A stretch of 64,000 bases of DNA. It comes from Notospermus geniculatus (lineage: Eukaryota; Nemertea; Pilidiophora; Heteronemertea; Lineidae). Shown in pieces: positions 41,869-52,835 of the stretch. Numbering within the stretch: the stretch's first letter is position 1; each line of letters begins with the position of its first letter. The notes under the pieces are model-generated. The model was not told where the DNA came from, searched no databases, and saw only the letters and a program-made list of their open reading frames with translations. The translations under genes and the position numbers were made by a program. The stretch is taken from the NCBI GenBank assembly GCA_002633025.1, contig NMRB01001722.1:1-64000 (forward strand). The letters run 5' to 3'.

Positions 41869-42513
41869 AAGAAGTCCTACAGAGGTGGAGACGTCCTGGA
41901 GAGAAGACGTTACACATGGTGAAGATGTCCCGGAGGGGGAGAAGTCCTAGAAGGTGGAAACGTCCTGGAGGGGAGATGTTATTCATGGTTGGAGATGTCC
42001 AGGAGAGGAGAGGTCCTGCAAGGGTGGAGACGTTCTGGAAGGGTGACGTCTTGGAGAGGAGAAGTTTTACAGAGGTTGAGACGTCCTTGAGGGCGAGTCG
42101 TCCTAGAAAGTGGAGACGTCCTGGAGGGAAGACGTTATACATGGCTGGAGACGTCATGGAAGTAAAGCGTTATACATGGGTGGAGATGTCCTGAAGGGGA
42201 GAAGTCCTACAGGGGTGGAGACGTCTTTTAAAGACGGACCTCCTAGAAGGTGGAGAAGTCCTGGAGGGAAGACGCTATACCTGGACGGAGACATCCTGAC
42301 GGGGAGAAGTCCTAGAAGGTTGAGATGTCCTGGAGGGATGACGTTATACATGGGTAGAGACGGCCTGGAGGAAAGATGTTATACATGGGTGGATATGTCC
42401 TGGACGGGAGACGCCCTAGAAGGTGGGTATTTCTGGAGGAAAGACGTTATACTTGGGTGGAGAAGTCGTGGAGGAAGTTCCTAGTATACATGGGTGAAGA
42501 TGTCCTGGAGGGG
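41865..42513 (+). repeat. Second minisatellite block, duplicate of the first 650 bp of the other
   Basis: The order of variant units matches 39471-40120 almost step for step (CACATGGTGAAGATGTCCCG, GGTTGGAGATGTCCAGGAGA, AAAGACGGACCTCC). It therefore arose by segmental duplication of a unit-plus-minisatellite block. Confidence 0.8.
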
Positions 42514-43450
42514 AAACGCGGCAGCAAGAAAAAACGGCTTGGTCGTGAGAAACTGCTGCTGGGGTGATCAGTTGAACAGATTCCATTGTTTCGAGTTCTG
42601 AAGCGATTGATATTGAAGTGCCAAGAATGTACAGTAGCAAATTATCAAATATTAGCCTAAAAGTGGCGAGCAGCAGAATTTCACGGGGCAGCAATATAAA
42701 ACGGCTACTTTTGTATGCGTGAAAATCTGCTGCCTGGGTAATTTACTTGTTCAGAATCATGTGTTTGAAATCAGTGAAGGGTTGTAACTAAATTGACAAG
42801 TGTATCCTCATGAAACAAGTTGCACAGACATATTCAGGTGGGCCTAGGCATATACGAGGGTCCCAAATATATGAGCAGCAGAATTTCACGCGGCAGCGAG
42901 AAAAAACGGCTAGGTCGTGACAAACTGCTGCTCGTGTGATCCGTTGAACAGATTCCATTGTTTCGGTTTCAGAAGCGATTGATATTGAAGTGCAAACATT
43001 GTACTGCAGGAAATTATCAAATATTAGCCTAATGTGGGCCTATGAGGTGTTCCAAAATGGCGAGCAGCAGAATTTCACGGGGCAGCAAAATAAAACGGCT
43101 TCTTTTGTACGCGTGTAAATCTGCTGCCTGGGTAATAAACAAGGATTTCAAATCAGTGAAGTTAGTATCTAAAGTGACATCGCACATGTCACGTCCGTGA
43201 CGCAACTATAATTAGCAAACAGTGCACTAGTTATGAATCACAACGAACTTAATTCATACCAGGGGCATAGAAGAACACGAGCCTGACATGACGCAGGGTA
43301 CTTAATGGTCCTTTGGTGGCATGAGTTGTAGAGACCGCACTGAACAAGTAAAAAAATATCCCGAATTTTACCGTGGACTTACCCTAAATTGACAAGTGTA
43401 CCCTGATGAAAATAAGTCGCACAGTTGTATTTAGGTGCGCCTAGGCCCAT
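42514..43450 (-). repeat. Inverted arm of the about 390-bp unit array
   Basis: Reverse-complement copies of the array unit (GATCAGTTGAACAGATTCCA, GCAGCAGAATTTCACGGGGC) fill 42514-43165. A further piece lies at 43375-43450 after an unrelated stretch. With the left array this makes a palindromic complex of over 5 kb. Confidence 0.8.
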
Positions 43451-44418
43451 ACGAGGGGCGCAACACCTATGTCTGCCATCTACACTCTTTCATGACCTAT
43501 AGGCTTTATAGACATCGTGTTCGTTCCATGACAAATAGGCCATCCTGAGTCCTTGGCTATCTTAAACTAATTCTATGACCTTGGCGGCTCAGCTGATATG
43601 GCCTAGAGCCTACGGAAAGGCGACTCGCTAGCTCAGCCGCCACAACAACATGAAGCCATGAAAGCTTTGGCCTGCGTATTACTATTAGTGACGGAAAGAC
43701 GTCAGCCCATACACAGGAATGAAAAGCTACGTTCACGAATCATCACATCATAATGAATGATGCAGTTATCTGGGTTAGTGTATTTTTATCAGTACTGCCG
43801 ACGTAAATGAAAGCATGGCCGCCTAATTATTTGCAGCGCCATCGCTTTTCTGTTCAATGTTGACGATAACGACGGCAAAATAGGCCTATTTAACACCACA
43901 AATGCACCAACACCTACACAGGAAACAAAAACAGTATTAATAGCAGTAAATATTTAGTCAAATACGGAACACAGTATTAATAGCAGTAAATATTTAGTCA
44001 AATACGGAACACACTTACGCGCGTTAAAACGAAATACGGTATGGTGCCTGCGTTCGAGTAAACACATCAACGTCACAACACTCGGCCACCGTATTTTTTC
44101 CTACCGGTTACCTCATCGATCGGTAGATTTCGCAAATGTGCAAAAATAACATAATTCACTTGTTTTGTTCGCTTTCTAAAACAACATTTAAAAGGAGTAT
44201 ATACATACGAAACGTTCAGTGCCAAAAAAATCCGGTTATAAACCATTAAAAACACGTAGAAGAACGCTTACTGATTCCCAGCAGCAAAATTTCACTGAGC
44301 TGCCGAAAAAAACGCTACACCGGTACGTTCATACACAGCACGGATTTAATTCGTATTCCCGAGTGCGTACTGCGGAATATAGATTAGTGCTTTATACATA
44401 CGCCCTTTATAGGCATTG
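43451..44418. repeat. No gene; perfect 40-bp tandem duplication at 43931-44010
   Basis: ACAGTATTAATAGCAGTAAA and the following 20 bases occur twice with no difference. The rest is AT-rich; 44320-44400 resembles the repeat near 20.7 kb. Confidence 0.6.
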
Positions 44419-44610
44419 AGGAGCCGTGATAGCCTAGTGGTTATCACGTCCACTCAGCAAACAACAGAAAAACAGTATACTATACCGGCCCATATGGGAT
44501 TAATTAAGACCTCCACCACCTCAGTTGGCGGTCTTCATTGGTTTTACTGACTTCTAAATCTCTCCCACCAACATTTGGTTTCAGCTCGATAACTTAAGAA
44601 ATAAGTATCA
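44419..44610 (+). mobile_element. tRNA-derived SINE copy 2 (contiguous)
   Basis: TGATAGCCTAGTGGTTATCA (44428-44447) contains a perfect tRNA A-box core, TAGCCTAGTGG. A clear B-box is not seen. The tail includes the hairpin-like CCACC..TTGGCGGTCTT. Copy 1 is split at 30.4-31.2 kb. Confidence 0.6.
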
Positions 44611-45371
44611 GCTTAAGACTTACAGAATGTCTTGATGAATATTAATACAGGTCGAATTCGTTAACTGGCTCAATCCGTAATGATTTGATGGGTATTTTGC
44701 GACTTTATCGCCCAAAATCAGCGCGCCGGTGAGGGAATCCCCGAGAGCCCAATACAATCTCGTTCCAATCGCCGTGAGTTCCGTTCCGCATTTTATGATG
44801 GCTCCACTAACGACTCCGAACCAATACTTGTCTGGTTTCACAAGAATCTTGTGAAAATATTTATTCGCCCATTTTATACCAAAATATTGGCAACAGTATT
44901 TAGCTTGTTGTAAAACAAAGCCATAAACCCTAAAAGTTGTGGAAAAGAGCAAAAGACCAAGCTAAAATGAAATATTATTCTTGGAACTATTTCACGAGAA
45001 AGGCGGTGATTTGGCTCGGTGTTCCGTCTGAATCCTGCCACGTTTTAGATGCCACTGAATCCGTGAACCAATGGGATTGCATAAATCTGGGAGTACGTGT
45101 GTTTGCAGCTTATTGTAAACATTATGCGTGCCCTCGCTTCTGCTAAGATTTGGCAAGCTTCTGATTCAAACAGGAGGTTTTGCCTTGTACAATCTACATG
45201 GATATTATATTCGAAACACACATGGACGAACAGACGATGCAGATAAGTTTCTAAGGCCCGAATAAGTGCCAATTTAGATACACAGTGATGCATGGGGAAA
45301 ACTGACCAGATCAAACATTCGCTTTCAACCCCTAAACCACATTTTTATCTGTTATTATAGAAGTTACTAAT
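44611..45371. other. No gene recognised
   Basis: A 110-codon minus-strand frame (44952 to 44620) has no domain I recognise and no supporting signals. Confidence 0.4.
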
Positions 45372-45532
45372 CTAAAGCTGCCCATACACGGCGCAATATT
45401 ATTGCACAGTATGGGGCCCAAATGGGTGGTCGTGTGCTTTTCGCATGATGGTAGAAGAAAGATTGGCAATAATATTGCCCATTGTGATCCTCATATTGTG
45501 CAATAATACTGATCGTGTATGGGCCGCTTAAG
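45372..45532. mobile_element. 161-bp foldback MITE (copy 2)
   Basis: Same family as 3509-3670: CTAAAGCTGCCCATACAC at the left and GTGTATGGGCCGCTTAAG at the right. The central part (GGGTGGTCGTGTGCTT, AGAAGAAAGATTG, GCCCATTGTGATCCTCATA) is conserved between the two copies. Confidence 0.8.
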
Positions 45533-45719
45533 AGGGCCAACAGATGTCGATTCAGTTGTTGACATGCACATAAAACCTTTATTTCGGTGTGTCTTTTTGG
45601 GAATCAATGACGTCATTTGTTCAGTCCTCCGCGGAAGTACATGTAGTACCAGTTTGGGTGCAGTGTTACTCTATCGGAAGAATGGAGATAGGTGGCGCTG
45701 TGGGGAGTTTGAGCCCAAT

Positions 45720-46188
45720 TACTAGCGTGTTCGTTTACTTGCCTGGGCCTCACCTGGGTGAGACCCATCGGCGTTCTTTTTCGTGTGACGTCATGATCTG
45801 GGGTCTGTCGGGCCTGCCCGAAGTAATCACCTCGCCGAGGTGATTAGTTGGGGAAGTATCCCAGAATGCCTTTCAACACAATGGCGTCGAACGTGCCGAA
45901 TCCACCATTTTTACCCAAACTGGATATAAATAATGGTTAGCATGCAACTATAGATGCAGATAGGGAGGATAAAATTGCTGCCGGGGCGACTTACATCTTC
46001 TGGTCGTCCATGTCGTCTGCTGGTGTGTCAGTGCCATTGCTTGCCGTCAGTTTGCCTGATCACGTGGTGCAAACTTACACGGGTGAGACCCAACAGCGTT
46101 CGTGAATGTGGCTTTATTGAGCATGCGCGACGGTCGCTCAGAAATTTACTCCGGGGAGGCCCAGGCAAGTAAACGAACACGCTAATAG
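45720..46188. mobile_element. 469-bp TIR element
   Basis: Inverted ends TAGCGTGTTCGTTTACTTGC (left) and its complement (right), about 30 bp identical. The interior has a palindrome TAATCACCTCGCCGAGGTGATTA near 45825-45847 (written here as two 11-bp arms around one C) and no transposase. Confidence 0.7.
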
Positions 46189-46398
46189 AATCCAACGCAG
46201 GTCACGTGTTTGTTGAAATCCACTGCTTGCCAATGGCAAAATTCGCTTAGGTACTCCGTGACGTCACTACGGCTGCTCTGTAGTGACGGCTGTTCCGTAG
46301 GAGGGAGTTACAATCTATTTTCAGATGGTGAACACATGTTCTTTGTTTACATTTTGGACTGGCTCTGTATCTCACGTAGAATTTTGGCGAACTGAGCC
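46189..46398. other. No gene; short palindrome
   Basis: GTCACTAC and GTAGTGAC flank GGCTGCTCT near 46264-46288. Confidence 0.4.
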
Positions 46399-46429
46399 AA
46401 GACAGTCAGCCCCAGAATGCCAGCTCCCT

Positions 46430-47160
46430 ACCAGTGGCTGGTAGGCTGTATTTAGGTCAGAAGTGTGCTCGGGACAGGTTGCTGAGATTGATGAGGCAGA
46501 TTAATTTTCAACATAAACATTCATGATTGTTGTGACCTCTGGGTTTAGTTCAGCATACATGTCAGCGTAATGCAGCACTGCATTTGGCATTGAGAAGTGA
46601 CTGAGTAGGAAACAGTCTATTCGTGGGGTTGGGTGGAGTCGCTCTACATGTAGGTCTACAAGATTTATGTCAAAGTAGTTTCAGAAAAAACGAAATCTAT
46701 GCTGTGAGAGTTTTGGCAAAAAGGTGTGAACACACAAAATAAAATGGCTAATAGGATGACGGTGACCTGAAAATAATGCACATATACAATGTAATGATGA
46801 AAAAAAATCTGGTCCTACCTTGGACTTTGGATTGGAGCACTTATAGAGTTATGCAAGATTCCTTGTTCCTTTTCAACGTATGCCAGGCCCCGATACAGCG
46901 ATCAGTAATGTCAGTTCACGAATATGCACATTGTCCACATCAGCTTACCCTTTACCATCACAAGGCTGGGCTAGTTCATTTCCTTAATGCATGTTGTAAC
47001 ATACATTGTATGTTGTGCCAAAATGTCTCCAATGAAAATGCAAAAAATACAGTGTTTTTCAAATCATAGGGGTACGCTCAGGCTAAATAATATCCTTGTT
47101 CATTAAATTCATGTTGAGTTTGTGTTATAAATTGTTACATAATACACATGAAATTCAATG
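46430..47160. other. Non-coding left part of element 2
   Basis: About 730 bp between TIR and the nuclease stop, presumably 3' UTR and subterminal sequence. The plus-strand frame at 46776-47069 has no domain. Confidence 0.5.
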
Positions 47161-48582
47161 TTACTCCGTGCTTTGTAGCTGCCTTTTCCTCCTTGGTTTT
47201 GTTGGTGTGGTCAATGGTGTGTTGACCCTTTTCCTTTTACGAGTTACTTTCGATTTTACACGAAGACCTTTGGATTTTAGATTTGATTCATCGAATGGAA
47301 TTAACTCCTGAACATTTTCCACTCTTGTTACTCCGAAGTCATAACCAACTTGACCATCTCCATCAACAGAATGAGGGGTTTCTGGCAGTGTGGCGTTGTG
47401 GTTTCCAATGCTGAACATGTATGTCAAAATGGAATTATAGAGTTCAACCATTTTCTCTACAATTCTGGCTGGTGGCAACCATTTCCATGGGGGCTGGTTT
47501 TTCTTGTCACTTGGCTTCCTTATGGTCAGTTGTTGGACTTCATTGTATGACAACTTGTTGGGATCATACTGAGCAGGGCAAAGCAGTTCCTTGAGCAGAG
47601 TTTGGAAGGATAGCTTATCACTGATGGCTGCTGCTGGTGCACTATTTCTGATTATGATTTGGAAAAGATTTTTCCTCAGTTCATTGCTTCCTAGGAAATG
47701 TGACATCATCTTTGCATGCGAGATTCCTTTGAATTTGAAGAAGAAATCATTTCCTGCAACTGCGAGTACCAGTACCCTAACTTTAAGGGTCTCTTTCTCA
47801 CTTGCTGCCGGGTTTGAGAAAGTCTACCCAAGATTTTCTTATAATATGGATACTCTCCTCTCAGAAACAGTAGAGTAACTTAGGGTACATCTTATGCACA
47901 CGGGAACCCCCTAGCCCATGGACTAGTAAGCTTACATACAGCTCATTCTTGAAAGTACCGTCTGCTCTCCTTGGCCAGGGTAGAATGAAGATAGCTAGTA
48001 TATGCAAGACGACAGCATCTATGTCGCCAGATGTTACATAAGCCAGAACACTGTCACCCTCCTGAAGTTCTTGAATGATGTCAGCCAGCCAGTCTATCTG
48101 TGAAGCCTCTGCCTCCCCCTTTCTTTGGTGCACATTACTGAGGGGGTGTTTCTCCACAAATCCAGTACTACTGAATACTGCCCTTATTGGTACGGCATGA
48201 GGACCACAACAACTGCAATCACCATCATCACAAGAACACTCCTGTAAAGTGTGCTCAGAATCTACGTCAATGATGACGTCATGTCTGACATCCAGTGATT
48301 CAATCGATTTGGCTAGCCATTTGCTGACGTATTTCTTGCCCGCAGATGTTTGGGTTAGAGCTCTTTTGTTGTACCGTGTTTTGCTTAACATTTCCGATCC
48401 CTTCTTCAAGTGGCTACTGACGACTTTTTTCTTTGTCTTGCGGGTGATCCTAGTGGCAAGCTTCATCATATCAGGCGTAAAGCTGTATTTCTCTTCGCAT
48501 ATTACCATTCGTCTTGTGTTCTTGTACTTGTGAAGTAAAGGGTCTATTACCCCACGCTGGATGGACTCGATGAATTGTGCCC
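47161..48582 (-). CDS. FEN1/XRN-type PIN nuclease of element 2 (two exons seen)
   Basis: Exon 1 runs from an acceptor at 48582 (AATGTAAAACAG) to 47936, before GTAAGC. Exon 2 runs from 47823 (after TTGGGTAG) to the stop at 47161; the 112-bp intron keeps phase 0. The product has QRKGEAEASQ, then YVTSGDIDAVVLHI, then AVAGNDFFFKFKGISHAKMM. These match the acidic metal-binding blocks of FEN1/XPG nucleases (EGEA, SQDxD, GSDY..GI). FEN-type enzymes cut DNA flaps. A DGTFKNELY segment and a C-terminal WKWLPPARIVEKM block recall related proteins of marine animals. The C-terminus is basic (KVTRKRKR), possibly a nuclear signal. The N-terminal PIN part must come from upstream sequence not identified here. 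It might process transposition intermediates; that is inference. Confidence 0.7.
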
Positions 48583-50385
48583 CTGTTTTACATTAAAAAC
48601 AAATTTCTGTCCAGCAAACTCTATTGTAATGAACTTTACGGACTTCGATATTTGTGTCGGGATGTTCTTGTCTTTGAGGTTGGTTAAGATCAAGCCTTCA
48701 TCTTTGCAATACTTCGCACCATTCCTTTTGGATTGTCCCTGTCCCAAAATAGGATCCTGCTCTTGAGTTACTGCAAGGCGTTCTGTATCTGAAGCTGGTT
48801 GTTCTACTTCATTCAACAAGGATGGAGGATTGTCTGCAGCAGAAATGTCCTTCGAAAGCAAGCCTATCAAAGTTGTCTTCACACCTGCATGTTTTCCACT
48901 GTTAGGTTTCTGTCCCTTCCATCCAAGGAAGGATTGACACAGATTGAAGTCCGATCGCAGAGCCCGCTGTTCTTTCACCTCTGATGCAAGCTTGTTTTCA
49001 ACCTTCTGTTCCTTTGTATCTTTCTGAGTCTTCAGCTTCTTCTTGAACCCAATCTTTAACCTATTAACTGTGGTCCCTTTTGATGACTTTGGTTTGGTTA
49101 TAAGTTGCTTGGGTCCCTTGATGCTTTCACTTGGGGGTAAATCATCTTCTGTAAGTCCAAGTAGATTTTCTCCACACAGGAAATTCATTATCAAGTGTTT
49201 GCCAGCAGGGTAGGTATTACTATCCGGCACAGTTGGAGGGAGTTCACTGGGATCCTCATCATACATGTTGTAGGGACACTCCGAATCATCAGTAGAAAGT
49301 CCTCCTCGTTCAAAAATCGTCTTCAGTGCTGGGAATATGTAATGGCTATCTCTCTCAGACCAAGGCTTCAGCATGTATCTACTGTCATCAAGAGACGTGG
49401 AAAAAGATTTCTCGCTTCCAAGGCTGTCTGTATTTGTAGAAAGTGTTTGACGTCGAATCTCAGAAACTTTGCTGAAGTGATCTACCAGAGCCATTCTGTT
49501 GATGATTGAGTCTGCAGATGATCCAGGCCGGAAAGCCTTTACGGCAGTTATGTGTTCGATTTCTCTAAAGGCATCAAGGCCGAAGTTTGCACCATCCTCT
49601 TTCAGAGCCAGAGACCAGAGTTCCTCCTTCATCCTCTGATAGAAGGGTCCCAATGATGCATGACTGTAGAGGAGTCGGCAGATGAATCCAGCGTATGTGG
49701 TGGCATTATTCAAGAATGCAAATGGCAGAGACTCCTTCATAGTACCTAACAGAAGGGAGTAGCCATTCTTGCCTCCAATCCTCTCTGCAGCGTGTAAAGC
49801 TCCGATCTCATCTGCATGTTTCATCATGTCAACGTGAAGTGCAAAGGTTGCATTTCTTTGGCTTGCATTTAAGACAAACGTTTCGTACTGTTTTCCCCAT
49901 TTCATATCCAGTTGCTCTTCGTTGAGAGATTGCAACTCACGAAAAAGGTCCTCTGCAGTGTCTCGAGGAAATGTTGACAGGAATTTCAGCATGATGGACA
50001 TATGAAGGGCCTCGCCCAGCTTCATGATGGTCTTTGTAGCACTCTCGATGTTTCTTGGATTTGCAAGATTCGCCAACTCGTCATCTTTATCATGCATAAA
50101 CTGCAGAATTTGGTGCACGCCAGCATCCTTGTATGCAGAAAGAAAGTTCAAGATCTTAGATTTCCTTGCATGCAGGGGTGGAAACTCCGGAACGAACTTG
50201 TCATATTTTGCAGTATTTTCAGCCAATATCAGACGGTACTCTTGGAATTTGTAGTCAGGAGGGAATATTATCTTATCCTTGTAGTCCCCGAGTTTTTCCA
50301 GCGTATCATTCAGAATTTCAGCCACTTTTGCTGGATTATCATCTCGCCCCACTTTAGGGAATGGATGGAGAACTAGGGTCTTCAA
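48547..50385 (-). CDS. Element 2 large ORF 2, transposase-like C-terminal block
   Basis: A 612-residue frame whose upstream extension (GTSYGSDRQKLKTLVLHPFP) has no ATG, so it is probably an internal exon. It is largely helical. The block AFLNNATTYAGFICRLLYSH ... GANFGLDAFREIEHITAVKA ... RR near residues 225-310 matches in spacing the element 1 transposase block (NHPSYRKI ... GGDACLEEVNKEAKRW ... IRDA), with a conserved D-A-x-x-E. This supports a common core protein, by eye only. The C-terminal third is Lys-rich and low in complexity. Its end overlaps the acceptor of the next exon (ACAG before GGGCAC at 48582), so splicing to the nuclease exons from an upstream donor is possible. Confidence 0.55.
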   Translation of the reverse strand: MKTLVLHPFPKVGRDDNPAKVAEILNDTLEKLGDYKDKIIFPPDYKFQEYRLILAENTAKYDKFVPEFPPLHARKSKILNFLSAYKDAGVHQILQFMHDKDDELANLANPRNIESATKTIMKLGEALHMSIMLKFLSTFPRDTAEDLFRELQSLNEEQLDMKWGKQYETFVLNASQRNATFALHVDMMKHADEIGALHAAERIGGKNGYSLLLGTMKESLPFAFLNNATTYAGFICRLLYSHASLGPFYQRMKEELWSLALKEDGANFGLDAFREIEHITAVKAFRPGSSADSIINRMALVDHFSKVSEIRRQTLSTNTDSLGSEKSFSTSLDDSRYMLKPWSERDSHYIFPALKTIFERGGLSTDDSECPYNMYDEDPSELPPTVPDSNTYPAGKHLIMNFLCGENLLGLTEDDLPPSESIKGPKQLITKPKSSKGTTVNRLKIGFKKKLKTQKDTKEQKVENKLASEVKEQRALRSDFNLCQSFLGWKGQKPNSGKHAGVKTTLIGLLSKDISAADNPPSLLNEVEQPASDTERLAVTQEQDPILGQGQSKRNGAKYCKDEGLILTNLKDKNIPTQISKSVKFITIEFAGQKFVFNVKQGHNSSSPSSVG

Positions 50386-52835
50386 CTTCTGTCTATCTGA
50401 CCCATATGAGGTTCCGATGATGCTTCAGAATCAGTCCTTGAAAATGGTAACCCCCTGGCAACCGCTCTTGTTGGTGGATGGTCATCCGTACATTGTGATG
50501 AAGAGTGGGGCAATTCATCCTGCGCAGATGGGGTACTATTGACATCGATTAGGACATTGGTGCCATAATCATGGATGCTGTCGATCTCCTCACTCTCAAT
50601 CAAATGCATAGATTCCATTTGGACATCAAGCATGTCAAGGTCTTCACTCCCTCCACAAGACTCTTTTGTGTCGTCCATACCATCCAAATCTTCACTTCCA
50701 TCGAGGTTTAGAGACTGCATTGTGATGTCAAGGTTATTAATGGCTGTAGTTTCCTCTGTCATGTCTGTGCCCAACTGGCCCAGGAGACTGTCCATAAACT
50801 CCTTATCGCAGCTGGCAAACCACCTCCACATAACGTGCAATCCAAAGGTAGCATGGACCCTAAACTTCTTCATTTCATTTTCCTCCTCTGCTGATGTTTT
50901 GAAAAATACAGCTTCGGTGTCTGCCTTTGTTAGCTGCCTGTCTTCTTTGCAAGAGCATATGTCATCTCCATCACAGTCCTGCTGATGCCAAGATTGAACA
51001 ATTCGGTGATCTTTAGGAATCCCAACCAGTGTGATTGGAAGTGTGCTGACTTGGATGGTATTGGGTTCTCCAGGTTCAGGGTTACTAGCAGTCTGGAGAC
51101 GTACAATCTGATCGCAAAGAAGAGCCAAATAGCATTCTCGAATGGTGACATGATGTAATGTCTCTCCTAAAGAACCAATGGAAGGGTAATACATTGGATG
51201 TCTCTTGATGTAGGTATTGTAATAGGAAAGATCCGGATTGCTTAGTTCCAGTAGTCGTTTCTCTGCTGTTGTATGCCCAAGGGTTGCACCACTGAGGTGA
51301 GTTATTGAGAAGACTGTTTCCAGGTGGTGGTAAAGAAGCACCAGTTCATCTGTATTGATCTCTTGAAGGAGGCCATGATATTTTTGATTTTGGATGTTCA
51401 ACAAGCAGTCATACTGGAAAAACAGCTTACCGAGACGTGACTTGATGTAGTTTTCACGCTGCTGTTGGTGACTTTGCCTGCGGACAGTATCTTCGTTCAC
51501 AAACAATTCAATCAGTTGCAGTTGAAGTGGCAGTGGAACATGCTGACTCCATTCCTTCACAAGGTTGAAATTGTCAATAGACAAAGCATCTTCCTCTCCA
51601 ACATCACATCCAAAGCACTCCTCACATATGGTCCTGTCACTGACATCAGGGTTTTCATCCGGATCCAGTAAGTCATTTTTCCACACATGTATGATGCCTT
51701 CTGCAAGGTGGCCCTTCTGTAACTTGTCTTTCAGTATAAATCTCTGGACGCCGCGTGTTTTTGACGCATCAATGGTTTCCTTACACAGAAAGACTATTTC
51801 ATGCAGCTTTACACTGTGTTTCTCCCTAATGTGCGAACATATCAGAACTGAGATATTCTGTAGATCTGTCTCATCAAAATGTTCTCCACCACACACATCT
51901 ACCTCAACAAGAAGATGAAGTCCTGTGTCAACACAGCAGCAAGTGCTTGGACAGTCGAAAGCTGCAACCTTCCTAATTATTTTTTTCAAGTCATGTGGGA
52001 GTGACCGAATCTCTACCTCCGTTTCTATGTAGCTTGGCATGTGGCGGACTCTGTTGAAGATCAATAATGGTCCAGACAGATTTCGTCCATATTCACACCT
52101 CTTTCCATTTTGCTTTAGTGACCCCTCGCATAATGACTTCAGAAGACTGGAATCCTGGGACTTTTTACATTCATGCAATAATCTGTACTTGGCATCTATA
52201 ATCTCGTTGGTGTTGTCACCCGTTTTGTGAACATAACATGCATAGTGGTGCTCAAACAGACACACAAGTTTCCAGTCCCTAGTGGAGAAATGCCATCTAT
52301 GTGCCTGAATTATGTAAGGCAGATTCAAATCAGTTATTTGGATGTTGTCTAGAACATATTCCACAGCTTTATTGAATTTGATAGAAGACACAATATCATG
52401 ATAAAGTGTCAAATTCAATTTCTTATCCGGTCCAATCTGCGGGGTTTCTAAAGAGGGCGCTTTTCTATCCTTCACTGGTGTGCTACAGTGAATTGGTGTT
52501 TCTGCTGCACCACCACACAAAGATGGTGGTTTCAAAATCAGTTCATCGCATAAGGTGGAACAAAATGAGAAGTCATCGTAATGTTTGAAAATATACCTCC
52601 AGAAACTGATGCAGCTCACGTGAATACATCCATCTATTTCTTTCTTGAACTTTTCTTCTGGCTTGTAGCGGAGTAACTCATCTTTGATGTTGTTTGCTCG
52701 GGGCCTGGCAAGTCTATGATCTTGACTCCCGTTGTAGGTTTGCTTGATCCATTCCACAAATGTATTAATGTTAATCCACAAAGAATCATCACACTTCACA
52801 AATTTAGAAAATATTCCCTCAATGGTTATGGACAT
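50382..52835 (-). CDS. Element 2 large ORF 1, function unknown
   Basis: An 817-residue frame starting at an ATG 220 bp inside the right TIR. No standard domain was recognised. Visible features are a Cys/His-rich patch (FDCPSTCCCVDTGLHLLVEV and CEECFGCDVG), a conserved-looking block HRWHFSTRDWKLVCLFEHHY, and a C-terminal WHQQDCDGDDICSCKED. The last 130 residues are acidic and Ser-rich. The stop overlaps the open frame of the 612-codon block, and an acceptor-like TCTGAAG lies just before that frame, so the acidic tail might be spliced out and the two blocks joined. It could be the N-terminal half of the transposase. Base use is like the neighbouring block. Confidence 0.6.
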   Translation of the reverse strand: MSITIEGIFSKFVKCDDSLWININTFVEWIKQTYNGSQDHRLARPRANNIKDELLRYKPEEKFKKEIDGCIHVSCISFWRYIFKHYDDFSFCSTLCDELILKPPSLCGGAAETPIHCSTPVKDRKAPSLETPQIGPDKKLNLTLYHDIVSSIKFNKAVEYVLDNIQITDLNLPYIIQAHRWHFSTRDWKLVCLFEHHYACYVHKTGDNTNEIIDAKYRLLHECKKSQDSSLLKSLCEGSLKQNGKRCEYGRNLSGPLLIFNRVRHMPSYIETEVEIRSLPHDLKKIIRKVAAFDCPSTCCCVDTGLHLLVEVDVCGGEHFDETDLQNISVLICSHIREKHSVKLHEIVFLCKETIDASKTRGVQRFILKDKLQKGHLAEGIIHVWKNDLLDPDENPDVSDRTICEECFGCDVGEEDALSIDNFNLVKEWSQHVPLPLQLQLIELFVNEDTVRRQSHQQQRENYIKSRLGKLFFQYDCLLNIQNQKYHGLLQEINTDELVLLYHHLETVFSITHLSGATLGHTTAEKRLLELSNPDLSYYNTYIKRHPMYYPSIGSLGETLHHVTIRECYLALLCDQIVRLQTASNPEPGEPNTIQVSTLPITLVGIPKDHRIVQSWHQQDCDGDDICSCKEDRQLTKADTEAVFFKTSAEEENEMKKFRVHATFGLHVMWRWFASCDKEFMDSLLGQLGTDMTEETTAINNLDITMQSLNLDGSEDLDGMDDTKESCGGSEDLDMLDVQMESMHLIESEEIDSIHDYGTNVLIDVNSTPSAQDELPHSSSQCTDDHPPTRAVARGLPFSRTDSEASSEPHMGQIDRS

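Noticed and set aside
39477-42694. Many open frames with repeated WR, GGD and YTW motifs on both strands
   Set aside because: They are translations of the GGTGGAGACGTCC minisatellite in every frame, with no start context, splice signal or domain.
44620-44952. 110-codon minus-strand ORF
   Set aside because: No domain, no splice or promoter evidence and no second copy; it may be chance.
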